Notes under the pieces: model-generated
Seen by the model: the letters and a program-made list of their open reading frames with translations, nothing else
What the model was told of the DNA's origin: nothing
Database searches by the model: none
Shown: positions 39,412 to 46,452 of the stretch, one piece after another
How the letters are laid out: each line of letters starts with the position of its first letter
Position numbering within the stretch: the first letter of the stretch is position 1
Program-made: the position numbers and the translations under genes
Assembly (NCBI RefSeq): GCF_014649855.1
Contig: NZ_BMTV01000007.1
Coordinates: forward strand, 210,435 to 256,886
Length of the DNA: 46,452 bases
Direction of reading: 5' to 3'
From: Streptomyces roseolus
GTDB lineage: Bacteria; Actinomycetota; Actinomycetes; Streptomycetales; Streptomycetaceae

Positions 39412-40521
39412 GTGAGTTCCCCAGATCCGCAGGTTCGCGGAGCGCGAAACCACTCAACCCGGTCCGCCGCGCGCGGTCCCGTCGTCGCGGTCACCGGCGC
39501 CGCCACCGGCGTCGGCGCCCTCCTGACCAGGCGTCTCGCCGATTCGGAGGAGGTCCGGCGGGTCATCGCCGTCGACGAACGGCGCGGCGAGGTGGCCGAG
39601 GCGACCTGGCACGTCCTCGACGTGCGGGATCCGGCCATCGCGGAGAAGCTCCGCGGCGCCGACGTCGTCGTGCACCTCGCCGTCGACCTCGACCTGGAGA
39701 CCGACCCCGCCGCCCGGTCGGCGTACAACGTGCGCGGCACCCAGACGGTCCTCACGGCCGCGGCGGCGGCCGGCGTCCACCGGGTCGTCCTGTGCACCTC
39801 GACCATGGTCTACGGCGCCCTCCCCGACAACGACATCCCGCTCTCCGAGGACGCCGAGCTGCGGGCCACCGCCGAGGCCACCGGCGTCGGCGACCTCCTG
39901 GAGATCGAACGGCTCGGCCGCCGCGGCTCCCGCGCCCACCCCGGCCTCAACGTGACCGTGGTCCGCCCGGCCGTCCTCGTCGGCGGTACGGACACGGCGC
40001 TGACCCGCTACTTCGAGTCGCCCCGGCTGCTCGTCGTCGCCGGCTCCCGCCCCACCTGGCAGTTCTGCCACGTGGAGGACCTGGTCAGCGCCCTGGAGTA
40101 CGCGGCCCTGGAGAAGGTCGACGGCGAGTTCGCGGTCGGCTGCGAGGGCTGGCTGGAACAGGAGGAGGTCGAGGAGCTGTCCGGGATCCGCCGCATGGAG
40201 CTGCCCTCGGCGGTCGCCCTGGGCGCCGCGGCCCGGCTGCACCGGATCGGCCTCACCCCGTCCCCGGCCGGCGACCTCGCCTACACCATGCACCCCTGGG
40301 TGGTGAGCGTCGGCCGGCTCCACGACGCGGGCTGGCGCCCCCGGTGGACCAACGAGGAGGTCCTCGCGGCGCTCCTGGAGGAGGTCCAGGGCCGGCACAC
40401 GGTCGCGGGCCGCCGCCTCGGCCGCAAGGACGCCACGGCGGCGGGCGCGGCGGGCGCCACGGTGGCCCTCCTGGGCACCGCGGCCCTGGTGCGGCAGATG
40501 AGGAAGCGGCGCGGCCTGTAG
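39412..40521 (+). CDS. SDR family NAD-dependent epimerase-like protein with C-terminal anchor
   Basis: 369 residues, GTG 39412 with GGAG seven bases upstream. The Rossmann start VVAVTGAATGVGALLTRRL carries GxxxGxG-like glycines; HLAVDLDLETD and CTSTMVYGAL follow as in extended SDR proteins. The Tyr-x3-Lys pair is not obvious: the region after VYGALPDND lacks YxxxK (it reads LLEIERLGRR), so a dehydrogenase role is doubtful. A hydrophobic segment near the end (AAGAAGATVALLGTAALV) followed by RQMRKRRGL predicts a C-terminal membrane anchor. It is divergent from the metalloprotease gene and upstream of moaE. Confidence 0.8.
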   Translation: MSSPDPQVRGARNHSTRSAARGPVVAVTGAATGVGALLTRRLADSEEVRRVIAVDERRGEVAEATWHVLDVRDPAIAEKLRGADVVVHLAVDLDLETDPAARSAYNVRGTQTVLTAAAAAGVHRVVLCTSTMVYGALPDNDIPLSEDAELRATAEATGVGDLLEIERLGRRGSRAHPGLNVTVVRPAVLVGGTDTALTRYFESPRLLVVAGSRPTWQFCHVEDLVSALEYAALEKVDGEFAVGCEGWLEQEEVEELSGIRRMELPSAVALGAAARLHRIGLTPSPAGDLAYTMHPWVVSVGRLHDAGWRPRWTNEEVLAALLEEVQGRHTVAGRRLGRKDATAAGAAGATVALLGTAALVRQMRKRRGL

Positions 40522-40541
40522 GACCCTCCTACGGAGGGTCC
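40521..40541 (+). terminator. Hairpin after the SDR gene
   Basis: GGACCCTCC and GGAGGGTCC form a perfect 9-base stem around TAC, starting at the last base of the stop codon. Confidence 0.6.
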
Positions 40542-40592
40542 CGGTCCACCGGTCGAAAACGCTATTCCGGGATGTCGGAGGCGTGCGGCACC

Positions 40593-41063
<471 letters not shown>

Positions 41064-41086
41064 GCTCTCGCCCCGAGGATGGGGGT

Positions 41087-41107
41087 CCCCCGGACGGAGT
41101 CCGGGGG
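41087..41107 (+). terminator. Terminator after moaE
   Basis: CCCCCGGAC pairs perfectly with GTCCGGGGG around a 3-base loop, 23 bases after the moaE stop. Confidence 0.75.
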
Positions 41108-41293
41108 CCTGCCGGGTTCTCGTCCCGTCAGCGGGCGGAGGGTCGGCGCCCGCCGAGCCCGAGAGGTCGTGCAAGCAGGCGCGCCGACGCGGGGTAGTCG
41201 AACGCCCGATTTGCGTAACCGCCCCCCAGGCCCGAGCGTTGGTGGCACAGATGAATAATCTGCTGATCAACTCACTGGGGATGGGAGGTCGGG

Positions 41294-41506
41294 ATGGCAG
41301 TGCTGGCCTGGTTGCTGATTCCGCTTTTCGCAGTCGTCGGCGCGGCGATATGGGGAAGCTGGGTCCAGAGGAACAAGACGATAGGTGACGTGGCCGAGCT
41401 CGCCGGCTACGCCCGCTTCCGGGACGCCATGGAGCGTTCCCACCCCACCGCGCCCGATTCCGCCCCGTTCCGGCACGCGGCCGAGCCGGTTTCCGCGGAG
41501 TCCTGA
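41294..41506 (+). CDS. Small single-pass membrane protein
   Basis: 70 residues, ATG 41294 with GGGAGG five bases upstream. One N-terminal membrane helix (VLAWLLIPLFAVVGAAIWGSW) is followed by a basic turn and a cytosolic-like tail (GDVAELAGYARFRDAMERSHP). No domain is recognised. It lies before the Lon-like protease gene, with an A/T-rich stretch (GATGAATAATC, possible -10 TAATCT at 41256-41261) upstream. Confidence 0.75.
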   Translation: MAVLAWLLIPLFAVVGAAIWGSWVQRNKTIGDVAELAGYARFRDAMERSHPTAPDSAPFRHAAEPVSAES

Positions 41507-41578
41507 CCGTCCCCCCGAGCGAGGGCCGGCGGCGTCCCGTACGGACCGCCCCAGGGGTGCGCGCACAGGCGAGTCCCG

Positions 41579-41584
41579 TACTGT
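41579..41584 (+). promoter_or_regulatory. Leaderless -10 of the Lon-like PDZ protease gene
   Basis: TACTGT ends six bases before ATG 41591 with no ribosome site between. Confidence 0.55.
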
Positions 41585-41590
41585 CGTTCC

Positions 41591-42679
41591 ATGCCACGCC
41601 GCACCGCGACGATGCTCGCCTCCACCCTGGTCCTGATCTGCCTGCTGATCGCCGGCGTCCTGATCCCGGTGCCGTACTCGGAGATGAGCCCCGGCCCCAC
41701 GGTCAACACGCTCGGCGAGGCGCGCGGCGAGCCGGTCCTCCAGATCTCCGGTCGCAAGACCTACCCGACCGACGGCCACCTCAACATGACCACGGTCAGG
41801 GTCACCAGCGCGGACTACAAGATGAACGCCGTCGAGGCGGTCTACGGCTGGCTGGCGCACGACAACGTGGTGGTGCCGCACGACACCCTCTACCCGGACG
41901 GGAAGACGGAGGAGGAGTCGAGCCAGGAGAACGCGGAGGAGTTCTCCCAGTCGCAGGAGAGCGCCAAGGTCGCCGCCCTCGACGAGCTGGGCATCCCCTT
42001 CACCACCCGGGTCGTCGTCGCCTCCGTGGTGAAGGACTCGCCGGCGGAGGGCACCCTGCACGCCGGTGACGTGATCAGGGCCGTCGACGGCGTGAAGGTG
42101 ACCGGGCCGGCCGACGTCGCCGCGCAGGTGACCAAGCGGAAGCCGGGCCAGAAGGTCGAGTTCACCATCGTCCCGGCCAAGGAGGCGGCCGCCGCCGAGA
42201 AGGCGCACAAGGAGGCCACCGTCACCCGGAAGGTGGCCCTCACCACCGCGAAGTCCGAGGAGGGCGACCGGGCGATCGTCGGCATCCAGGCCGGCACCGA
42301 CCACGTCTTCCCGTTCACCATCGACATCAAGCTCGCCGACGTCGGCGGCCCCAGCGCGGGCCTGATGTTCGCGCTCGGCATCGTCGACAAGCTGACCCCG
42401 GAGAGCATCACCGGCGGGAAGTTCGTCGCGGGCACCGGCACCATCGACGACGACGGCAAGGTCGGCCCGATCGGCGGCATCCAGATGAAGCTGGTCGGCG
42501 CGCGGAACGCGGGCGCCGAGTACTTCCTCACCCCGGCCGACAACTGCGCCGCCGCGGCCGACGACACGCCCGAGGGGCTCACCCTCGTCAAGGTCGACAC
42601 CATCGACGACGCCACGAAGTCGCTGGAGAAGCTCCGCGAGGGCGACACGGCGGGCCTCCCCGGCTGCTCGAAGAGCTGA
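41591..42679 (+). CDS. PDZ-containing Lon-like secreted/membrane serine protease
   Basis: 362 residues. An N-terminal signal anchor (ATMLASTLVLICLLIAGVLI) is followed by a PDZ domain (about 130-215: VVASVVKDSPAEGTLHAGDVIRAVDG) and a Lon-type proteolytic domain. The catalytic Ser sits in GGPSAGL (Ser255) and the Lys in GIQMKLVGA (Lys300), 45 residues apart as in Lon. No AAA domain is present. The family (YlbL-like, Mycobacterium Rv3194c) is membrane-tethered and acts outside the cytosol. It lies next to the UPF0182 gene, a pairing shared with mycobacteria. The terminator at 42683-42711 follows directly. Confidence 0.92.
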   Translation: MPRRTATMLASTLVLICLLIAGVLIPVPYSEMSPGPTVNTLGEARGEPVLQISGRKTYPTDGHLNMTTVRVTSADYKMNAVEAVYGWLAHDNVVVPHDTLYPDGKTEEESSQENAEEFSQSQESAKVAALDELGIPFTTRVVVASVVKDSPAEGTLHAGDVIRAVDGVKVTGPADVAAQVTKRKPGQKVEFTIVPAKEAAAAEKAHKEATVTRKVALTTAKSEEGDRAIVGIQAGTDHVFPFTIDIKLADVGGPSAGLMFALGIVDKLTPESITGGKFVAGTGTIDDDGKVGPIGGIQMKLVGARNAGAEYFLTPADNCAAAADDTPEGLTLVKVDTIDDATKSLEKLREGDTAGLPGCSKS

Positions 42680-42682
42680 ACC

Positions 42683-42711
42683 GGTACGGGACCCGCGCGG
42701 GGTCCCGTACC
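42683..42711 (+). terminator. Terminator of the Lon-like protease gene
   Basis: A perfect 12-base stem (GGTACGGGACCC with GGGTCCCGTACC) and a GCGCG loop start three bases after the stop codon. Confidence 0.85.
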
Positions 42712-42734
42712 CGTATCGCTCAGCCCTCCACCGC

Positions 42735-43274
42735 TCAGCCCTCGAAGGTCGCCGCGAGCGCGTCGGCGAGCCCCGGCACCAGGTCCGGGCCGGTCAGCAC
42801 CTCGGTCGGCGAGTCCTTCTCGCGCAGCCGGATCGCCGCCTCCCGGGCGCCGGACCGCAGCACGGCCACCGTCATCCGGACCTCCTGGCGGTCCGGGTGC
42901 GCGGCCACCCACTTGTTCAGCCTGGCGCCGCTCAGGTCCTTGGGGACCTGGGCCTCCGCCGACGGCGGCAGCATCAGCCGCTCCACCGTGAGGGCGCAGC
43001 CGGCCACCGCCTCCGGCCACGCGATGGTGCCGAGGAACTCGTCGAGCGGCTTGCCCTTGGGGATCTCCTCCTGCTCGATGGGGGTGTAGGCGGTCGCGTC
43101 CTCGCCGAGCTTCAGCGAGGGCGCCTGGGCGCGCAGCCGGGCGGTGTCGACCAGGGCGAAGAGGCGGGCGGGCCGGTCCCAGCCGAGGCCCGAGGCGTAC
43201 TCGTCGATCTCGAGCACCGCACGGGTGAGGGGACTGGAGGCCATCGGCGGGCCCGAGGGGGAAAGGTTGGACAT
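42735..43274 (-). CDS. PPA1309 family protein
   Basis: 179 residues, ATG 43274. The protein is acidic and soluble: SPLTRAVLEIDEYASGLGWDRPARLFALVDT, then APSLKLGED, WPEAVAGCALTVERLMLPP and a C-terminal helix. It matches my memory of the PPA1309 family, of unknown function and conserved across actinobacteria beside the UPF0182 gene. A leaderless-type -10 lies seven bases upstream. It is divergent from the UPF0182 gene. Confidence 0.85.
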   Translation of the reverse strand: MSNLSPSGPPMASSPLTRAVLEIDEYASGLGWDRPARLFALVDTARLRAQAPSLKLGEDATAYTPIEQEEIPKGKPLDEFLGTIAWPEAVAGCALTVERLMLPPSAEAQVPKDLSGARLNKWVAAHPDRQEVRMTVAVLRSGAREAAIRLREKDSPTEVLTGPDLVPGLADALAATFEG

Positions 43275-43281
43275 GACCAAT

Positions 43282-43287
43282 ATCCTG
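43282..43287 (-). promoter_or_regulatory. Leaderless -10 of the PPA1309 gene
   Basis: On the minus strand, CAGGAT ends seven bases before ATG 43274; GAGGAGG lies too far upstream to serve it. Confidence 0.5.
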
Positions 43288-43397
43288 CCTCCTCTTCCCC
43301 CGGAAACGGGAACTAGGTAAAGCGTCAGTAAGTTGCACCAGTGGGCCCTACGATCGCGGGGCCCGCTTTCCGACGCATCAACACCGAGGGGCGCACG

Positions 43398-46337
43398 TTG
43401 GCTTTCCAGATGCCGGACCGTGGCGGCAGCCCGTCCGGGCCAAGGATCAGAGTCGGCCGGCCGTCCCGGCGGGCCCGCACCCTGCTGATGACACTGGGCG
43501 TCCTGGCCGTCCTGGCCATGGCGTTCGTGATGTTCGCCGGGTTCTGGACGGACTGGCTCTGGTACCGCTCGGTCCACTACTCGTCCGTCTTCACGACCAC
43601 CCTGTGGACCAAGATCGGCCTGTTCGCGGTCTTCGGGCTGCTGATGGGCCTCGCCGTCGGCCTGAACATCTGGCTGGCGTACCGGCTCCGCCCGCCGCTG
43701 AGCGCGATGTCGCTCGAACAGCAGAGCCTCGACCGGTACCGGATGGGCGTCGCCCCCTTCAAGAAGTGGGTGCTGCTCGCGGTCACCGCCCTGGTGGGGC
43801 TGATCGCCGGCGCCTCCGCCTCCGGCCAGTGGCGCACCTGGCTCATGTGGGTCAACGGCGTGGACTTCGGCGAGAAGGACGTCCAGTTCGGCAAGGACGT
43901 CTCCTTCTACGCCTTCGACCTGCCCTGGTACCGCTTCCTGCTGGCCTTCGGCTTCGCCGCCGTGGTGCTCTCGCTGATCGCCGCGGCGATCACCCACTAC
44001 CTGTACGGCGGGCTGCGGGTCACCAGCCCCGGCGCCCGTGCGACCGCCGCCGCCACCGGCCACCTGTCGGTGCTGCTCGGCGTCTTCGTCGCGCTGAAGG
44101 CCGTGGCGTACTGGCTCGACCGGTACGGCCTGGCGGTGAAGTCCAGCGACTTCAAGGCCACCGGCAACTGGACGGGCCTCAGGTACGTCGACGCCAACGC
44201 CTACCTGCCGGCGAAGACGATCCTCTTCTGCATCGCCGTCATCTGCGCCGTGCTCTTCTTCGCCACCCTGTGGCGCCGCACCTGGCAGCTGCCGGTCATC
44301 GGCTTCGGCCTGATGGTGCTCTCCGCCGTCCTCATCGGCGGCCTGTACCCGGCGATCGTGCAGAAGTTCCAGGTCCAGCCGAACGAGCAGGCCAAGGAAG
44401 CCCCGTACATCCAGAACAACATCGACGCGACCCGCAAGGCGTACGCGATCGACGACACCAAGCTGGAGAACTACTCGGGCAAGTCGACGGTGAAGGCCAA
44501 GGACAAGCTGCGCACGGACGCCGACACGGCGGCCGCGTACCGCATCCTCGACCCGAACATCGTCTCGCCGACGTTCCAGCAGCTGGAGCAGAAGAGGAAG
44601 TACTACCAGTTCCCGACGACGCTCGACGTGGACCGCTACAAGGGCCAGGACGTCGTCATCGGTCTGCGCGAGCTGAACATCCGCGGCATCCCGAAGCGGA
44701 ACTGGATCAACGACCACTTCACCTACACGCACGGCTACGGCGCCATCATGGCCCGCGGCACCCAGACCGACGCCAACGGCTCCCCGGTCTTCACCGAGTC
44801 GGGCCTGCCGACCACCGGTGAGCTCGGGAAGTACCAGCAGAAGATCTACTACGGCGAGAAGACCGACCAGTACTCGATCGTGGGCGGCCCCCAGAAGGAG
44901 CTGGACTACGAGGAGAACGGCGAGAAGACCACCAGCTACGAGGGCAACAGCGGCGTCAGCCTGGAGAGCGCCTTCAACCGCGCGGCCTACGCGGTGGCCT
45001 TCAGCGAGCCGCAGATCCTCTACTCCGGGGCCATCGGCGACGGATCGCGGGTCCTGTACAACCGCACGCCCAAGCAGCGCGTGGAGGCCGTCGCCCCCTG
45101 GCTGACCATCGACGGCGACGCCTACCCGGCGGTCGTCGAGGGCAAGATCCAGTGGATCGTCGACGCGTACACGACCAGCAACGGCTACCCGTACTCCTCG
45201 CGGACCACGCTCGGCGACACCACCGCCGACTCGCTGACCGTCGGCAACCAGCAGCGCGCGGTCGTCGCCCAGCAGAACCAGGTCAACTACATCCGCAACT
45301 CGGTGAAGGCGACCGTCGACGCCTATGACGGCACGGTCACCCTCTACCAGTGGGACACCGAGGACCCGGTCCTGAAGACCTGGATGAAGGCCTTCCCCGG
45401 CACGGTGAAGCCCAAGTCCGAGGTCAAGGGCGACCTCCTGGAGCACCTGCGCTACCCGCAGGACATGTTCAAGGTCCAGCGCGAGCTGCTGACCCGGTAC
45501 CACGTCACCGACCCGGCCCAGTTCTACAGCGGCTCGGACGCCTGGCAGGTGCCGAACGACCCGACCAACAAGGACAACGTGGCGGTGCCGCCGTACTACC
45601 TGAGCATGAAGATGCCCGGGGACGCGGAGCAGCGCTTCTCGCTGACCACGACGTTCACCCCCAACGGGCGGCCCAACCTGGGCGGCTTCATGGCGGTCGA
45701 CGCCGACGCCACCAGCAAGGAGTACGGCCGGCTGAGGCTGCTGCGGGTCACCGAGGACGTGCCGGGCCCGGCGCAGGTCCAGAGCAAGCTCAACAGCCTC
45801 CCCGACGTCGCCACCTTCGTCCGCGACATGCGGGGCGCCGACTCGGACATCCAGTACGGCAACCTGCTCACCGTGCCGCTCGACGGCGGGTTCCTGTACG
45901 TGGAGCCGGTCTACGCCCAGGGACGGAACGCGCTCTACCCGCTCCTGAAGAAGGTCGCGGTGTCGTACGTGGACGCCGATCAGCCGGGCGGCGACACCAC
46001 CAAGGACACCACGGTGTTCGAGAACACCCTCACGGAGGCGCTCAACGCGGTCTTCGGCGTGGAGGGCACGACCCCGCCCACGACCCCGCCGGGCACCGAG
46101 CAGCCGCCGACCACCCCGCAGCCGCCGGCCTCGGCGGACGCGGCGCTGAAGCAGGCCATCGCCGACGCCCAGAAGGCGTACGACGAGGGCGAGGCGGCGC
46201 TCGCGAAGCAGGACTGGGCGGCCTACGGCAAGGCGCAGGAGGCCCTCCAGGACGCCCTGGAGAAGGCCGCCGAGGCAGGCGCGAAGCTCCAGCCGTCCGG
46301 GGCCGGTGGCGCCGAGAAGCCGGCCGAGGGCAGCTGA
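43398..46337 (+). CDS. UPF0182 family (COG1615) large membrane protein
   Basis: 979 residues. TTG 43398 is chosen because GAGGGG (43386-43391) sits six bases upstream and the known N-terminus pattern (FQMPDRGG) follows; ATG 43410 is an alternative. About seven membrane helices fill residues 25-330, followed by a long extracytoplasmic part (about 340-890) with [44 protein letters not shown] and [18 protein letters not shown]. The tail is Pro/Thr-rich, then a Lys/Ala/Glu helix. Conserved across actinobacteria and some other phyla (Mycobacterium Rv3193c) with no established function. The size and adjacency to the Lon-like PDZ protease suggest envelope maintenance. Confidence 0.93.
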   Translation: MAFQMPDRGGSPSGPRIRVGRPSRRARTLLMTLGVLAVLAMAFVMFAGFWTDWLWYRSVHYSSVFTTTLWTKIGLFAVFGLLMGLAVGLNIWLAYRLRPPLSAMSLEQQSLDRYRMGVAPFKKWVLLAVTALVGLIAGASASGQWRTWLMWVNGVDFGEKDVQFGKDVSFYAFDLPWYRFLLAFGFAAVVLSLIAAAITHYLYGGLRVTSPGARATAAATGHLSVLLGVFVALKAVAYWLDRYGLAVKSSDFKATGNWTGLRYVDANAYLPAKTILFCIAVICAVLFFATLWRRTWQLPVIGFGLMVLSAVLIGGLYPAIVQKFQVQPNEQAKEAPYIQNNIDATRKAYAIDDTKLENYSGKSTVKAKDKLRTDADTAAAYRILDPNIVSPTFQQLEQKRKYYQFPTTLDVDRYKGQDVVIGLRELNIRGIPKRNWINDHFTYTHGYGAIMARGTQTDANGSPVFTESGLPTTGELGKYQQKIYYGEKTDQYSIVGGPQKELDYEENGEKTTSYEGNSGVSLESAFNRAAYAVAFSEPQILYSGAIGDGSRVLYNRTPKQRVEAVAPWLTIDGDAYPAVVEGKIQWIVDAYTTSNGYPYSSRTTLGDTTADSLTVGNQQRAVVAQQNQVNYIRNSVKATVDAYDGTVTLYQWDTEDPVLKTWMKAFPGTVKPKSEVKGDLLEHLRYPQDMFKVQRELLTRYHVTDPAQFYSGSDAWQVPNDPTNKDNVAVPPYYLSMKMPGDAEQRFSLTTTFTPNGRPNLGGFMAVDADATSKEYGRLRLLRVTEDVPGPAQVQSKLNSLPDVATFVRDMRGADSDIQYGNLLTVPLDGGFLYVEPVYAQGRNALYPLLKKVAVSYVDADQPGGDTTKDTTVFENTLTEALNAVFGVEGTTPPTTPPGTEQPPTTPQPPASADAALKQAIADAQKAYDEGEAALAKQDWAAYGKAQEALQDALEKAAEAGAKLQPSGAGGAEKPAEGS

Positions 46338-46339
46338 CC

Positions 46340-46369
46340 TGCGAGATTCACCCCGCGTCGTGATAGTGT
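46340..46369 (+). promoter_or_regulatory. Putative promoter of the initiator tRNA gene
   Basis: TGCGAG (46340-46345) and TAGTGT (46364-46369) lie 18 bases apart. Transcription would begin near 46376, about five bases before the mature tRNA. Confidence 0.55.
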
Positions 46370-46380
46370 TACTTCACCGA

Positions 46381-46452
46381 CGCGGGGTGGAGCAGCTCGG
46401 TAGCTCGCTGGGCTCATAACCCAGAGGTCGCAGGTTCAAATCCTGTCCCCGC
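46381..46452 (+). tRNA. Initiator tRNA-fMet (CAT), 3' end cut by the window
   Basis: The mature tRNA begins CGCGGGG and its acceptor partner CCCCGC runs to the window end, so the last few bases are outside. The anticodon stem-loop is CTGGG-CTCATAA-CCCAG, giving anticodon CAT. The three consecutive G-C pairs in the anticodon stem (GGG/CCC) and the C at position 1, which cannot pair normally with A72, are hallmarks of the initiator form. The T arm AGGTTCAAATCCT is standard. Confidence 0.93.

Noticed and set aside
41160..41290. Possible small RNA or riboswitch upstream of the 70-residue membrane protein
   Set aside because: The A/T-rich stretch looks promoter-like but no convincing -35 or conserved RNA structure could be recognised.

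Overview
This window is high-GC actinobacterial DNA with the codon bias, gene density and gene content of Streptomyces or a close relative in Streptomycetaceae. Supporting evidence: a WblC/WhiB7 regulator with an AT-hook, a mycoredoxin, AdnA/AdnB-type helicase-nucleases, UvrD2 with tetracysteine and HRDC domains, many GTG starts, and many leaderless-type promoters. About 37 protein genes and one initiator tRNA gene (cut by the window end) are supported. The order of DUF3152 protein, MoeZ, MGMT-like protein, AdnA, AdnB, NudC, mycoredoxin, UvrD2, WhiB7, ABC1/UbiB kinase, DUF2342 protease, Lon-like PDZ protein and UPF0182 protein matches, from memory, the Mycobacterium tuberculosis block Rv3207c to Rv3193c. 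This is therefore an ancient conserved actinobacterial core with Streptomyces-specific insertions.

Layout. 2-1069: 3' part of a membrane-anchored DUF3152 zincin-like protein. 1376-6401: four-gene, probably polysaccharide-related operon (PelF/DUF3492-type glycosyltransferase, 8-TM membrane protein, NAD-dependent epimerase, spherulin-4/GH166-like protein). 6465-7643: moeZ. 7700-13706, minus strand: two tandem exported TAP-family alpha/beta hydrolases and a large flippase-like protein carrying a degenerate kinase domain. 13860-28953: DNA repair and redox block (alkyltransferase-like protein, AdnA, two secreted beta-rich paralogues, AdnB, M20 peptidase, NudC, mycoredoxin, UvrD2). 28960-30410: the wblC locus with promoter, palindrome, translated upstream ORF, attenuator-like terminator, wblC and a small basic protein. 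30456-33901: a zinc-ribbon miniprotein, a coupled ThiF-like/ABC1-kinase pair, and a YgjP-type metallopeptidase. 34014-37169: a TerD-AIM24 fusion followed by two further AIM24 proteins. 37239-41063: NUDIX hydrolase, DUF2342 metalloprotease, SDR protein and MoaE. 41294-46337: small membrane protein, Lon-like PDZ protease, PPA1309 protein and the large UPF0182 membrane protein. 46381-end: initiator tRNA.

How they may work together. The centre combines double-strand-break end processing (AdnAB), a second UvrD-type helicase, an MGMT-like lesion sensor, thiol redox control and NAD(H)-directed Nudix chemistry with the antibiotic-stress regulator WblC. The flanks are rich in envelope and protein quality-control functions. 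The most distinctive elements are the pel-like operon, the flippase-pseudokinase fusion, the insertion of paired secreted proteins between adnA and adnB, the layered wblC leader, and the TerD-AIM24 array. All functional statements rest on motif recognition and recalled family knowledge; no searches were run.
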